A DNA stretch of 55,705 nucleotides, taken from positions 1 to 55,705 of the forward strand of contig PLZS01000045.1 in assembly GCA_003153555.1 (NCBI GenBank). The letters run 5' to 3'. The translations under genes and the position numbers were made by a program. The DNA is from Candidatus Melainabacteria bacterium (GTDB lineage Bacteria > Cyanobacteriota > Vampirovibrionia > Obscuribacterales > Obscuribacteraceae). Shown piece after piece: positions 14,229-23,258 of the stretch (position 1 is the first letter of the stretch; each line of letters begins with the position of its first letter). The notes beneath the pieces were generated by a model. It had not been told where the DNA came from. It did no database searches and saw nothing but the letters and a program-made list of their open reading frames with translations.

Positions 14229-15380
14229 TTATCTTGTTTGCGATGCTTTTTCAAATTTGGAGACATTGCTTGTAGTTGATGGCTCAGCGGAGAAATCGCG
14301 GATACCCTTGATCACTTCGTCGATCTGTTCATCGGTGAGTTGCGGAAACATGGGCAGGCTCAAAATTCTCTTCGCGAGCCGCTCAGTGACTGGCAAGTGA
14401 CCCGGCTTATAACCTAAGTAACTATATGCCTTTTGAAGATGCGCGGGAATGGGATAGTGAATCAAAGTCTGAATCCCTCGATCCAATAAATAATTTTGCA
14501 GGTCGTCACGATGTGGTGTCTGAATCACATACAAATGATATACGTGCGTACTGGCTGTATTTTCCGCAGGCGTGAGAACAATATTTTTCAAACCTTGTGT
14601 ATATCTTTTCGCTATTTCGCAACGACGCTGGTTCCACTCGTCCACAAATGGAATTTGCGCAGAGAGAATGGCGGCCTGAATTTCGTCCATTCTGCTGTTG
14701 ATACCAACTACATCATGGTGATATCGCTTTGACTGACCGTAATTTCTGAGCATGACCAAGCGATCAAAGTTCTCTCTGGACCTAGTGGAAACGGCTCCTC
14801 CATCTCCAAAGGCACCTAGATTCTTACTTGGATAAAAACTGAACGCGCCGAAATCGCCGATGGTTCCGGCTTTGGCGCCACGATAAGTTGCTCCGGTGGC
14901 TTGAGCAACGTCTTCGATCACTTTCAATTTGTGAGCAGCAGCTATTTTCAGAATCGCGTCCATATCAACAATCTGTCCATATAGATGAACAGGAATGATT
15001 ACTTTGGTGTTTTCTGTAATTTTCGATTCAAGTTCCGTCACATCCATTACATAGGATGCAGAATCAACGTCGACGAACACGGGTTTCGCCCCGGTCATCG
15101 AAATCGCCGAGATGGTAGGCACTGCTGTGTGCGCAACAACTATTACTTCATCGCCGGGTCCGACATCACAGGCAGCTAGGGCCAGGTAAATAGCCTCGGT
15201 GCCCGACGCACAGCCAGCCACGTAGCCGCTGCCGAGATATTCCTCAAAGTCCTTTTCGAAGCGCTCAAGCTCAGGTCCAAGAATAAAGTGTCCACTCTCC
15301 AAGACCCGGGCCACTGCCTTATCAATCGGAACCTTGTACGCCTGGTAATGAGTTTTCAAATCGCCGAACGGGACTTTCAC
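14229..15380 (-). CDS. DegT/DnrJ/EryC1/StrS-family sugar aminotransferase
   Basis: PLP-dependent enzyme that transaminates a nucleotide-linked 3- or 4-keto sugar to build an amino sugar for a surface glycan. Markers: an N-terminal FGDLKTHYQAYK, GHFILGPELERFE, CASGTEAIYLAL, HLYGQIVDM, IEDVAQATGATY (ring-stacking and Asp residues), and the Schiff-base Lys186 in SFYPSKNLGAFGDGGAV. The 383-residue length is typical. GTG at 15380 is supported by AAAGGTGAG 6 nt upstream. It precedes the two glycosyltransferases on the same strand and is divergent from the SDR gene at 15614, which may make its keto-sugar substrate. That pathway link is inferred. Confidence 0.92.
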   Translation of the reverse strand: MKVPFGDLKTHYQAYKVPIDKAVARVLESGHFILGPELERFEKDFEEYLGSGYVAGCASGTEAIYLALAACDVGPGDEVIVVAHTAVPTISAISMTGAKPVFVDVDSASYVMDVTELESKITENTKVIIPVHLYGQIVDMDAILKIAAAHKLKVIEDVAQATGATYRGAKAGTIGDFGAFSFYPSKNLGAFGDGGAVSTRSRENFDRLVMLRNYGQSKRYHHDVVGINSRMDEIQAAILSAQIPFVDEWNQRRCEIAKRYTQGLKNIVLTPAENTASTHVYHLYVIQTPHRDDLQNYLLDRGIQTLIHYPIPAHLQKAYSYLGYKPGHLPVTERLAKRILSLPMFPQLTDEQIDEVIKGIRDFSAEPSTTSNVSKFEKASQTR

Positions 15381-15613
15381 AGGTAGCTCACCTTTACATT
15401 GACAATCCCGACCATACTAGAAGAAAAGAGCTTGCGGCGAATTAAGACCGCTTTAGCATTGAGTTCAGCGTCCCGCCGCGCCAAGTACAGTCCGGGTCAG
15501 TTTTAGGGATGGCACGCCAAGAGCCATGGTAAGATTTGGCTTCATTGTCGTGGGAACAGCCCGGCGACTTCGTTTTGTCAGCCCCAGGTAAGCGCAATTT
15601 AATTTAACCAGTC

Positions 15614-16666
15614 ATGATAAACCAAGCATTCAGCGGAAAATCCGTTTTGATCACAGGCGGGATGGGCTTCATTGGCTCCAATCTAGCGATTCGCCTGGCT
15701 CAAGCAGGCGCCAAAGTGACCGTGCTGGATGCGATGATGCCGGATTATGGTGGCAATGAATTTAATATCGCCCCAGTCAAAGACAGCATCACAGTTAACT
15801 TTTGCGATATTAGAGACGATTCGGCTGTCACATATCTTGTCAAAGACAAGGATTACGTTTTTCATTTGGCCGGACAAGTCTGCCACTTAATGAGTTTGTC
15901 TAATCCGTTTCCTGATATCGAAATCAATATCACTGGCACTGCTGTGGTGATGGAAGCATGTCGCAAACACAACCCCGATGCGATTGTTGTCTACACAGGT
16001 ACACGTGGGCAATACGGCCCATCTGTTTCACTTCCCGTGAATGAAGAGGCGCCCACAAATCCGAAAGGGATTTACGAGATCTCCAATTTGACCGCAGAAA
16101 AAATCATTCGCGTGTACAACGACGTTCACGGAATACGATCAGTATTACTGCGATTAAGTAACATTTATGGACCGCGTTCGCAAATGAAGCATTCACGCTT
16201 TGGCGTATGCAATTGGTTTGTACGACTGGCAATGGACGACGCTCCTATTCAAGTTTTTGGTGATGGCAGCATCTTGCGTGATTTTTGTTACGTTGATGAT
16301 TGTGTAGACGCAATTTTAAGAGCAGCAATCACAGAAGCGGCATTTGGCGAAATCTTCAACGTTGGCTCTGACATTCCAGTTAGCTTTTTGGAATTAGTGA
16401 AGACAATTGTCGATGTTGCTGGTCAGGGATCCTGGCAATACGCCGAATTCTCAGCCGAACGCAAAGCCCAAGAACCAGGCGACTTCTATTCAGATGTTAG
16501 CAAAATCGCCCGATTCACCGGCTGGAAGCCAACCACAGACCTGAAGACAGGTTTGTCAAAAACTCTCGATTTCTACAGAGCACATCGCGATCACTATTGG
16601 ACTCCAGTTACTGCAACAACGCATGTGCCCACGACAAAACCTCAACCCGCAACTGCAAAACTTTAG
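15614..16666 (+). CDS. Extended-SDR NAD-dependent sugar epimerase/dehydratase, atypical active site
   Basis: Nucleotide-sugar modifying enzyme of the GalE/RmlB type. The NAD loop GGMGFIGSN (15-23) and FHLAGQ are normal, and the C-terminal half has LRLSNIYGPRSQ, FGDGSILRDFCYVDDCVDAI and FNVGSD as in sugar-nucleotide SDRs. The usual YxxxK catalytic pair appears as Y154-E-I-S-N158: the codon is AAT, so the lysine is replaced by asparagine. The preceding Ser/Thr motif reads VVYTGTRGQYG. Either this is a subfamily using another residue or activity is altered. It is divergent from the DegT aminotransferase gene across a 233-nt gap, which supports a shared glycan pathway. Confidence 0.88.
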   Translation: MINQAFSGKSVLITGGMGFIGSNLAIRLAQAGAKVTVLDAMMPDYGGNEFNIAPVKDSITVNFCDIRDDSAVTYLVKDKDYVFHLAGQVCHLMSLSNPFPDIEINITGTAVVMEACRKHNPDAIVVYTGTRGQYGPSVSLPVNEEAPTNPKGIYEISNLTAEKIIRVYNDVHGIRSVLLRLSNIYGPRSQMKHSRFGVCNWFVRLAMDDAPIQVFGDGSILRDFCYVDDCVDAILRAAITEAAFGEIFNVGSDIPVSFLELVKTIVDVAGQGSWQYAEFSAERKAQEPGDFYSDVSKIARFTGWKPTTDLKTGLSKTLDFYRAHRDHYWTPVTATTHVPTTKPQPATAKL

Positions 16667-16676
16667 AGCTAATTCC

Positions 16677-17501
16677 TTAAAAACCGCCGTCGCGAAAGTT
16701 GTCGGCGAACAGTTTTACATTATCCAAGACGACACCAATGTTTTCGCGACCCATCACTGAATCTCTGTGTGGATCGGAGATCTGTCCGTAACCTGTCTGC
16801 CTGAGGACTTCTTGAATGCACCAGGTACCATATTCCTGAATCGATTCAGCGTATTTGAGTTCATCGTCAGTGATACCGACGGCACAAAATAGTCCAAATC
16901 CTCCGGATGGAAGTTGATACCAACAATCAGGTGCTTCATCAGCGTACCAAATGAAGACATTGCGTAGTTTCGACTCTGTGTTCACCGCAATTGGCGCATT
17001 CAATCCTATCCTCACTCCCGGGCTGATTGTACCGGCGTGATTGAAGATATAGAAAGCCATACTTCTGAGAATTTGTGCGGGCCATTGCGCATCAACAGCT
17101 GTTTTGATGATCAGCTCGCAACCGAAAGCCGAGACTTCCTCAGGCTCTTTTTGTAACCACGGAGTCGATAAGCCAGCTGTCACATATGTCCAACAGGGGC
17201 GTAGCGGATCGGGTCCATAAGCCAAAACAGCCAAGTGATGTTCCTCTGAGTCCGGATCTCCAGGGTCACCAGTATCAGTGCTATTTAGTTTGTCTGACTT
17301 CGGTTTCTTTTCTACGATTTCCGATTTTGGAGGACTGTAATGAGAAGGCGTCACATAGGAGTACTCACCAAACAGTTGTTTGTATAGCTCGGCGCGGGCG
17401 TTCCATGAATTGATCAGCAGTCTTCTTTGCGCTAGAGCCGATTCACGTTCGGCCTCTTCGTCGAATTCGCTATCGCTTTTGTCAAAGTTTTCTTCGCCCA
17501 A
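16677..17501 (-). CDS. SUFU-domain (suppressor-of-fused-like) protein
   Basis: A 274-residue cytosolic protein. The acidic N-terminus (~1-90) looks disordered. Residues ~90-265 resemble the SUFU domain: WTYVTAGLSTPW, FGCELIIKT, IGLNAPIAVNTESKLRNVFIWYAD, LPSGGFGLFCAVGITDDEL. Bacterial SUFU proteins are often immunity proteins next to polymorphic toxins, but no toxin gene is adjacent here. It lies 24 nt after the lepA stop on the same strand. The TTG start at 17501 is the first start-type codon in this frame after lepA. GGGAG abuts it with no spacing, so the true start is uncertain. The family call is from motif resemblance only. Confidence 0.6.
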   Translation of the reverse strand: MGEENFDKSDSEFDEEAERESALAQRRLLINSWNARAELYKQLFGEYSYVTPSHYSPPKSEIVEKKPKSDKLNSTDTGDPGDPDSEEHHLAVLAYGPDPLRPCWTYVTAGLSTPWLQKEPEEVSAFGCELIIKTAVDAQWPAQILRSMAFYIFNHAGTISPGVRIGLNAPIAVNTESKLRNVFIWYADEAPDCWYQLPSGGFGLFCAVGITDDELKYAESIQEYGTWCIQEVLRQTGYGQISDPHRDSVMGRENIGVVLDNVKLFADNFRDGGF

Positions 17502-17525
17502 CTCCCTGCTCCACGAGAAATTTAC

Positions 17526-19328
17526 TCAGTCCTCAAGCTTAAGCAATGCCATGAACGCTTCTTGCGGAATCTCAACCTTTCCGACAGACTTCATGCGCTT
17601 TTTGCCCTCTTTTTGCTTCTCTAAGAGTTTTCGTTTTCGGCTGATGTCGCCGCCATAACATTTGGAAAGAACATTCTTACGAACTGCAGATATAGTTTCT
17701 CGGGCCACTATCTTGCCACCAATTGCCGCTTGAATCGGTACTTCGAACATCTGCCGGGGAATCAATTTGCGCAATTTCTCAGTCAATTGGCGTCCGCATG
17801 ACTGGGCTCGCTCATAATGAACAATGGCGGAGAGCGCATCGCAGGGCTCACCACCAATCAAGATATCTAGCTTGACCAGCCTCGATTCTCGATATTCATG
17901 GAAATGATAATCCAGACTTGCATATCCTTTTGACCGCGATTTAAGTTGATCAAAAAAGTCAGTGATGATTTCTGCAAGCGGCAATTCGTAATGGAGCATC
18001 ACACGTCGAGTGTCCACGTACTTCATGTCGACGAAGACTCCGCGCCTACCCTGAGCCAATTCCATTAAAGGACCGACGAACTCATTGGGCACAAGAATAC
18101 TTGCCGCAACGAAAGGCTCTTCGATTTTTTCACGATAAGTCGGCTCAGGTAACTTGGCAGGATTTTCAACCATCAAAATCGTACCATCAGTCTTGGTGAC
18201 ACGATAAACCACCGACGGTGCCGTTGTGATCAAATTGAGATTGTACTCGCGCTCCAATCTTTCTTGGATGATTTCCATGTGCAGCAAACCCAGGAAGCCG
18301 CAGCGGTAACCAAAACCCAAAGCGTCAGACGTTTCTGGTTCATAGAACAAAGACGCATCGTTCAGTTTCAACTTTTCCAGAGCGTCACGCAGTTCAGGAT
18401 ACTGCTCGTTGTTAACCGGATAAATACCTGCATAAACCATTGGTTTAGCCGGACGATAGCCAGGCAGAGCTTCGTCAGCTGGTCGGTCGTAATTCGTAAT
18501 CGTATCGCCAACGAGTGTGGCGACATCTTTGATTGAAGCAGCGAGATAACCTACTTCACCGGGACCTAGTCGATCAACTTTTACTTGTTGCGGACGGAGA
18601 ATACCGAGTTCAAGTACTTCAAAGGACTTCTGGTTGGCCATAAATTTGATTCGATCGCCAACTTTGATCTCTCCGTCTTTGACACGAAAGTAAACAATGA
18701 TGCCCCGGTAACTCTCAAAGTAACTGTCGAAGATCAAGGCTCTGAGCGGTTTATCAATTGTGTTGGCCGGATGCGGCACATATTTCACAATCGCTTCAAG
18801 CACGTCCTCGATGCCGATGTTGTTCTTGGCACTGGCCAAGACAGCATTAGTGGCGTCCAAGCCGATTACTTCTTCAATTTCCTGACGGATCCGCTCCGGA
18901 TCAGCACTGGGTAAATCAATTTTATTGATCACGGGAACGATTTCTAAATTGTTCTCAACTGCCAGGTGAACATTCGCTAGCGTTTGAGCTTCAACGCCTT
19001 GCGTGGCATCAACAACCAAAAGTGCGCCCTCACAGGCAGCCAAGCTGCGAGATACTTCATAGCCGAAGTCGACGTGGCCAGGCGTGTCAATCAAATTGAG
19101 GATGTAGACTTTGCCGTCCCGAGCTGGATATTCCATGCGCGCCGGTTGGGCCTTAATCGTGATGCCTCGCTCACGTTCAAGATCCATGGAGTCCAGCACC
19201 TGTTCTTGCATCAGACGCTTAGCAATAGTTGCGGTATTTTCCAGCAACCGGTCAGCAAGCGTCGATTTGCCGTGGTCTATATGGGCAATTATAGAAAAAT
19301 TGCGGATCAGAGTTACGTCAATGGTCAC
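17526..19328 (-). CDS. lepA: Elongation factor 4 (LepA)
   Basis: Ribosome-associated GTPase of the EF-G superfamily that acts on stalled or mistranslocated ribosomes and in initiation or assembly. GTPase motifs: AHIDHGKST (15-23), [21 protein letters not shown] and NKIDLP. The LepA-specific C-terminal domain is present ([22 protein letters not shown], preceded by VLSKCYG), which separates it from EF-G and BipA. The 600-residue length is standard. The start is a GTG at 19328. The SUFU-domain gene lies immediately downstream. Confidence 0.97.
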   Translation of the reverse strand: MTIDVTLIRNFSIIAHIDHGKSTLADRLLENTATIAKRLMQEQVLDSMDLERERGITIKAQPARMEYPARDGKVYILNLIDTPGHVDFGYEVSRSLAACEGALLVVDATQGVEAQTLANVHLAVENNLEIVPVINKIDLPSADPERIRQEIEEVIGLDATNAVLASAKNNIGIEDVLEAIVKYVPHPANTIDKPLRALIFDSYFESYRGIIVYFRVKDGEIKVGDRIKFMANQKSFEVLELGILRPQQVKVDRLGPGEVGYLAASIKDVATLVGDTITNYDRPADEALPGYRPAKPMVYAGIYPVNNEQYPELRDALEKLKLNDASLFYEPETSDALGFGYRCGFLGLLHMEIIQERLEREYNLNLITTAPSVVYRVTKTDGTILMVENPAKLPEPTYREKIEEPFVAASILVPNEFVGPLMELAQGRRGVFVDMKYVDTRRVMLHYELPLAEIITDFFDQLKSRSKGYASLDYHFHEYRESRLVKLDILIGGEPCDALSAIVHYERAQSCGRQLTEKLRKLIPRQMFEVPIQAAIGGKIVARETISAVRKNVLSKCYGGDISRKRKLLEKQKEGKKRMKSVGKVEIPQEAFMALLKLED

Positions 19329-19391
19329 AGCGGAATGAACTGTCTCTTATCAATGGGAAAACCAGCTGTTCGCGACGATAGCTCGTTCCGG

Positions 19392-19460
19392 TATCCGAGG
19401 ATAGCCTGGTCACTCGTGGGGTCTAGGCTGCGTAGCTGCCCGACTCCGCAAGCTGCTCGG
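19392..19460. repeat. REP-like hairpin repeat, intergenic copy 2
   Basis: Lies between the divergent lepA and MmuM-MetF genes. TATCCGAGGATAGCCT (19392-19407) is the same hairpin found in the coding array at 25659. GTGGGGTC follows, then a TGCCCGACTCCGCAAGCTG tail (19437-19455) identical to the end of copy 1, then CTCGG. Its position in a divergent promoter region could affect either gene. Confidence 0.75.
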
Positions 19461-19658
19461 ACTATATTAGCAGGACAAGCGTGTAGATCGCCGAAGAGAA
19501 AGTTGGGAAACGTAACGATACTCATACTTGCACGAAAGGCAGGTAGCGACTGAAGTACATGCACTCAGCCCGGCAAATGCTGATTGGGCGGCACAAACGG
19601 CATGTTAAAATTGGCTGCCAGCCTGGTTCGGACCACTGCTGCCCGCAAAGGATTTTTC

Positions 19659-21656
19659 ATGACACACCCCTTTTTAAAAGCGCTCAAAGAGCGACCACTC
19701 CTGGTTGATGGCGCCACGGGCACTCTCTTGTACTCAAGAGGCGCGTCCACTGAGGCAAGCTTCGAACACCTTAACCTGACTAGGCAAGACCTGGTTCAGC
19801 AAGCTCACATTGATTACATAAACGCCGGCGCTGATGTCATAGAAACTAATTCCTTTTCAGGTAACAGATTGCGACTGGCTAATTTTGGACTTGAAGAACA
19901 AGTCTGGAAGCTCAACGTCTGGTCGGCCAAAGTAGCAAGGAACGCCCGTGAAGTAGCCGGTCAACCTGTTTTCGTGGCTGGATCTGTTGGCCCGACAGGA
20001 AAGTTGTTGAGTCCTTTAGGCGATACATCAGAAGAAGAAATCGCCAATGCCTATCAGGAACAGATGGAAGCACTGCTGGCTGGTGGGGTTGACCTCTTTA
20101 TGATTGAGACGATGTCTTCTCTTGAAGAAACGGCGATCGCAGTGCGCATGGCCAGAAAAATTTCGAAACTACCTGTGGTGGCGCAGCTGAGCTTCTCGGT
20201 TGAAGGTCATACCTTTCTTGGTGTCACTCCAGAAGACGCCGTTCGTTTATTACTAGAATTAGGAGACGACTTACCGGATGTGCTTGGTATCAATTGCGGT
20301 GCTGGTCCGGGTCCAGTTTTCGACAGCTTGATACGATTGTCGGCTGCAGTGCGAGCCAAAGGATATACCGAAGATCAAGTCTCTTTCTCATGCTTGCCTA
20401 ACGCCGGTCAACCAAGTTTGAGCGGTGGTCGTTATACCTTTATGAGTAGTCCAAGTTACTGCGCCTCCTACGTAGAACCAATGGTACGGAGCGGAGCACG
20501 TTTGATTGGTGGATGTTGCGGAACAACGCCAGAGCACATAAAGGCGATGCGAGTCGCTCTCGACCGCTATATCGAGTCAGCAAAACAATCCGCCTCTTCC
20601 ACATTGACCGACCTGCCAGCGGTCGAGGTACCTCCGGCAGTATCAATCATTGCAAAATCAAACAAAAACGATTCTGCGAAATCCTCATCTAATAAAGATG
20701 GCAATGAAGCGAAAGAAAAAGGCACTTTGCCTCAGTTGGCTGCACGATTGAAAGAGGCTAAAGAACAAAATAACGGTGACTTTTACATCAGTGTTGAGTT
20801 GGATCCGCCAAAAGGTGCGGTGATAAAGAAACTATTGCAAGCAGCTCAGCTTATCTATGAGGCGGGCGCCGATGCCATCAACGTTGGCGACAGCCCCATG
20901 GCTCGCGTGCGCATGTCATCTCTGGCTACGTGTCAGCTAATCAGTCAGAAAGTTGGGATCGACACGATTATCCATTTCACCACTCGAGATCGAAACTTGA
21001 TGGGTATACAAGCTGATTTGCTAGGCTGTCAGGCGCTAGGGATCAAGAACGTGATCGCTTTGACGGGAGATCCACCGGCGCTGGGAAATTATGTCCACGC
21101 TACTGCGGTCTATGACGTCGATTCAGTGGGATTGATTAAAATCATTTCCCAGTTGAATCAAGGTCAAGACATAGCGGGCAACTCAATTGGCTCACCAACC
21201 ACCCTTTCAATTGCCTGCGCGCTCAATCCCACCAACGAAAATCGCCAGCAAGAGTTGGAGCGAATAAAGAAAAAGATTGATGCAGGCGCACACTTCATCA
21301 TGACTCAACCAATTTATCAAATCACCGATCTAACTGATTTTCTAGACGAGTTCGGGCCCCTGCCAATTCCAATTCTTGTTGGGATCATGCCCTTGCACAG
21401 CTTCAAACACGCGGAGTATCTGCACAACGAAGTGCCAGGAATTAGCATTCCTCAGAACATTCGCGATGCCATGGAAAAGGCTGGCGATGAGGGTTCCCTC
21501 GTCGGGCTGGAACTAGCAGAAGAATTACTCGATGACGTGAAGTCAATTTGCCAAGGCACTTATCTTGTTCCATCGTTCGGCCGATACGAGGAGATGGCGA
21601 CATTAGTTCGTCGTTTAAAAGCCAAATCGAAATTCAAAAGCGCCGCGCCGGCTTGA
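19659..21656 (+). CDS. Homocysteine S-methyltransferase / methylenetetrahydrofolate reductase fusion
   Basis: Bifunctional protein (665 aa) like Bacillus YitJ. The N-terminal domain (~1-300) is a zinc-dependent homocysteine methyltransferase with VDGATGTLLY, Cys213 in GINCGAGPG and Cys286-Cys287 in GGCCGTTPEH. A Lys/Ser/Asn-rich linker (~315-365) leads to the MetF TIM barrel (~370-650), with SVELDPPKG, INVGDSPMARVRMS, LTGDPP, and HFIMTQPIYQ, which binds FAD and methylene-THF. It therefore both generates 5-methyl-THF and methylates homocysteine. ATG at 19659 is chosen because AAGGA lies 6 nt upstream; the open frame extends back to 19584. A second, cobalamin-dependent enzyme (MetH) lies at 27063. 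Confidence 0.93.
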   Translation: MTHPFLKALKERPLLVDGATGTLLYSRGASTEASFEHLNLTRQDLVQQAHIDYINAGADVIETNSFSGNRLRLANFGLEEQVWKLNVWSAKVARNAREVAGQPVFVAGSVGPTGKLLSPLGDTSEEEIANAYQEQMEALLAGGVDLFMIETMSSLEETAIAVRMARKISKLPVVAQLSFSVEGHTFLGVTPEDAVRLLLELGDDLPDVLGINCGAGPGPVFDSLIRLSAAVRAKGYTEDQVSFSCLPNAGQPSLSGGRYTFMSSPSYCASYVEPMVRSGARLIGGCCGTTPEHIKAMRVALDRYIESAKQSASSTLTDLPAVEVPPAVSIIAKSNKNDSAKSSSNKDGNEAKEKGTLPQLAARLKEAKEQNNGDFYISVELDPPKGAVIKKLLQAAQLIYEAGADAINVGDSPMARVRMSSLATCQLISQKVGIDTIIHFTTRDRNLMGIQADLLGCQALGIKNVIALTGDPPALGNYVHATAVYDVDSVGLIKIISQLNQGQDIAGNSIGSPTTLSIACALNPTNENRQQELERIKKKIDAGAHFIMTQPIYQITDLTDFLDEFGPLPIPILVGIMPLHSFKHAEYLHNEVPGISIPQNIRDAMEKAGDEGSLVGLELAEELLDDVKSICQGTYLVPSFGRYEEMATLVRRLKAKSKFKSAAPA

Positions 21657-21678
21657 GGCCGGCGCGTTCTCTCCGCTT
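21644..21678 (+). terminator. Rho-independent terminator overlapping the stop codon
   Basis: A 9-bp GC stem, CGCGCCGGC (21644-21652) with GCCGGCGCG (21658-21666), is followed by a pyrimidine-rich stretch ending in six Ts. The loop is TTGAG and contains the TGA stop of the preceding gene, so a terminating ribosome would cover the stem. Confidence 0.8.
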
Positions 21679-21711
21679 TTTTGCTCAGTCCAGCTGAGCT
21701 AATCAAATTAA

Positions 21712-21739
21712 TAAGCTCTCCGTCGCCTTCAGTGCCTTC
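21712..21739. repeat. 28-nt dispersed repeat, copy 2
   Basis: Matches 11739-11766 at 26 of 28 positions. It lies in the convergent gap after the MmuM-MetF terminator. The following bases (to ~21790) are rich in short GC-containing inverted segments. Confidence 0.75.
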
Positions 21740-21814
21740 GGCTCCTCCGCGCAAAGCCGTTCGCTGAGCACGTCATGCCGTGCTTCACTCACTACACTTT
21801 CGCCACCGAATTTC

Positions 21815-22729
21815 TTACCAACTACCGTTGAACATGCTTGTCTTTCGGTTAACGGTTGCGTCGCCAATGTGTTGAGCACGAATAGCACTCACGTGCTGGT
21901 CTAACGTTTCGGCTAAATAAGCTCGATTGGTTTTCCGCAAGAGATGCGCATATTGCTCTTCTATATCGGCAACACGCGGGTGCATGCGTCCATAAGCTTT
22001 TTCACGAATAGCAAGCGCTCTTTTGAACAACGGTTCTGCCAGTGCGAACCTCTCTTGGACGAGATAAAGACGAGCGAGATTCTTTAGTTCGGTTGAAACG
22101 CTCGGATGATCGGAACCGCATGCCGCCTCCCGGATTTTTAGGGCATCGACCAAAACAGGCTCCATTTGAGGATACATGCGCAACCGGCAATATAAGTCAG
22201 CTAAGCGGGTAAGAAGATCGGCAACTGATGTGTGATCGGCACCAACCATTTCTTTCAGCAGTTCGAGTTCAAGTTCAGTTTCTTTGATAGCGTCATCAAG
22301 CCCTTTGATATTGTTGAAGGCTGGGCGAACTCGGTCGCCTGCTTGTTCAGGTATGGCACCAAATCTGGTACCGGAAATTGTTGGTTCAGACTTAGGTTTA
22401 ACCTGACTTGCTTGAGACGTCCTCACGGTACGGTCAGGAGGTTTAGCCACAGGAACATCCTGTTTGCCCGTTCTCAAGCCGCCTAGGCGTTCTAAAGTCT
22501 GCTTGGTTGTGTCGATGTCGTTGTGATGAAAGCCAACAAGTTTTTCTTGGATTTCGAGTGCTCGCTTCAACAAACGTTCGGCATCGTCAAATCGACTGGC
22601 CTGCAAATACAACTCTGCCAGTTTGGAGGCCGTTATAGCCACCTCAGCCGAAGATTCGCCCAACGCCTGCTCTTGAATTTTCAAAAACTTTTCCAGGTCA
22701 GGAATTGTGTCGCATTTCATAGTCTGCAC
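21815..22729 (-). CDS. Tetratricopeptide-repeat (kinesin-light-chain type) protein
   Basis: A 304-residue protein made mostly of 42-residue TPR units of the TPR_10/TPR_12 kind. Units begin near residues 10, 50, 160 and 205, with phrases such as VAITASKLAELYLQASRFDDAERLLKRALEI and VSTELKNLARLYLVQERFALAEPLFKRALAI. A Pro/Ser/Thr-rich linker (~92-135) divides two repeat blocks. No signal peptide or catalytic domain is seen; such arrays are usually protein-binding scaffolds, and the partner is unknown. The start is GTG at 22729 or ATG at 22720. The C-terminal ~30 residues are not TPR-like. Confidence 0.82.
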   Translation of the reverse strand: MQTMKCDTIPDLEKFLKIQEQALGESSAEVAITASKLAELYLQASRFDDAERLLKRALEIQEKLVGFHHNDIDTTKQTLERLGGLRTGKQDVPVAKPPDRTVRTSQASQVKPKSEPTISGTRFGAIPEQAGDRVRPAFNNIKGLDDAIKETELELELLKEMVGADHTSVADLLTRLADLYCRLRMYPQMEPVLVDALKIREAACGSDHPSVSTELKNLARLYLVQERFALAEPLFKRALAIREKAYGRMHPRVADIEEQYAHLLRKTNRAYLAETLDQHVSAIRAQHIGDATVNRKTSMFNGSW

Positions 22730-23258
22730 CGTATATCCATGTCACCGAATCTAAGCGTGACAGTTCAGTGTTCCTAGAAGAACACTAGTCGCCAAAGCCT
22801 TTTCGAGATCACTAAAATCTCGACCTATACAGCCCTTGCGAAGAACTGGTTTTCGGACAGTACATGAGCTAATTTCCCGCGTCAGTTGGAAATTAAGGCT
22901 CCTGGTAATGGACTGCACTTTTCTTTCACTGTGCACAAGCGAAATCGCTGGGTGCACTTTCTTATTCTCACTCGTTTAGCGCGAATGGGGTACTGGTTTT
23001 TCTATATAACTTTGTATGGGAAAGGTATACTTTCCTGAAACTTATTTCTGTCAGCATCACTTTACTCAATTTCCAAAGCAGCAATGAGTAACCATTTTGG
23101 CCCGCACCTGAAGCGACAAGACGACGAAATTTCTGCCCGCTCATATCTGATAGCGATATCGGGGTCCAATATATGGGGACGACGAGCTTTCCGCCTTCTT
23201 ATATTTCACAGCGATAAATCAAGGGGAGCGACTGGAAGCGTCGGTTGGATTGAATCAG
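22730..23258. other. 529-nt gap without a convincing gene
   Basis: No supported ORF; small frames here lack ribosome sites. It holds two inverted repeats: AGTGTTC/GAACACT at 22767-22786, 38 nt upstream of the TPR gene start and possibly a regulatory site for it, and GGAAAG/CTTTCC at 23019-23035. The rest is AT-rich with no recognised RNA. Confidence 0.5.
22767..22786. promoter_or_regulatory. Inverted repeat upstream of the TPR gene
   Basis: AGTGTTC and GAACACT are separated by six bases, centred ~47 nt before the GTG start at 22729. It could be an operator or a 5' untranslated hairpin. No known regulator consensus is recognised. Confidence 0.3.

Noticed and set aside
19345..19400. CTCTTATCAATGGG resembling the start of a SAM-I riboswitch upstream of the MmuM-MetF gene
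   Set aside because: Only the first few bases agree; the conserved GGTGGAGGGA core and later helices are absent.
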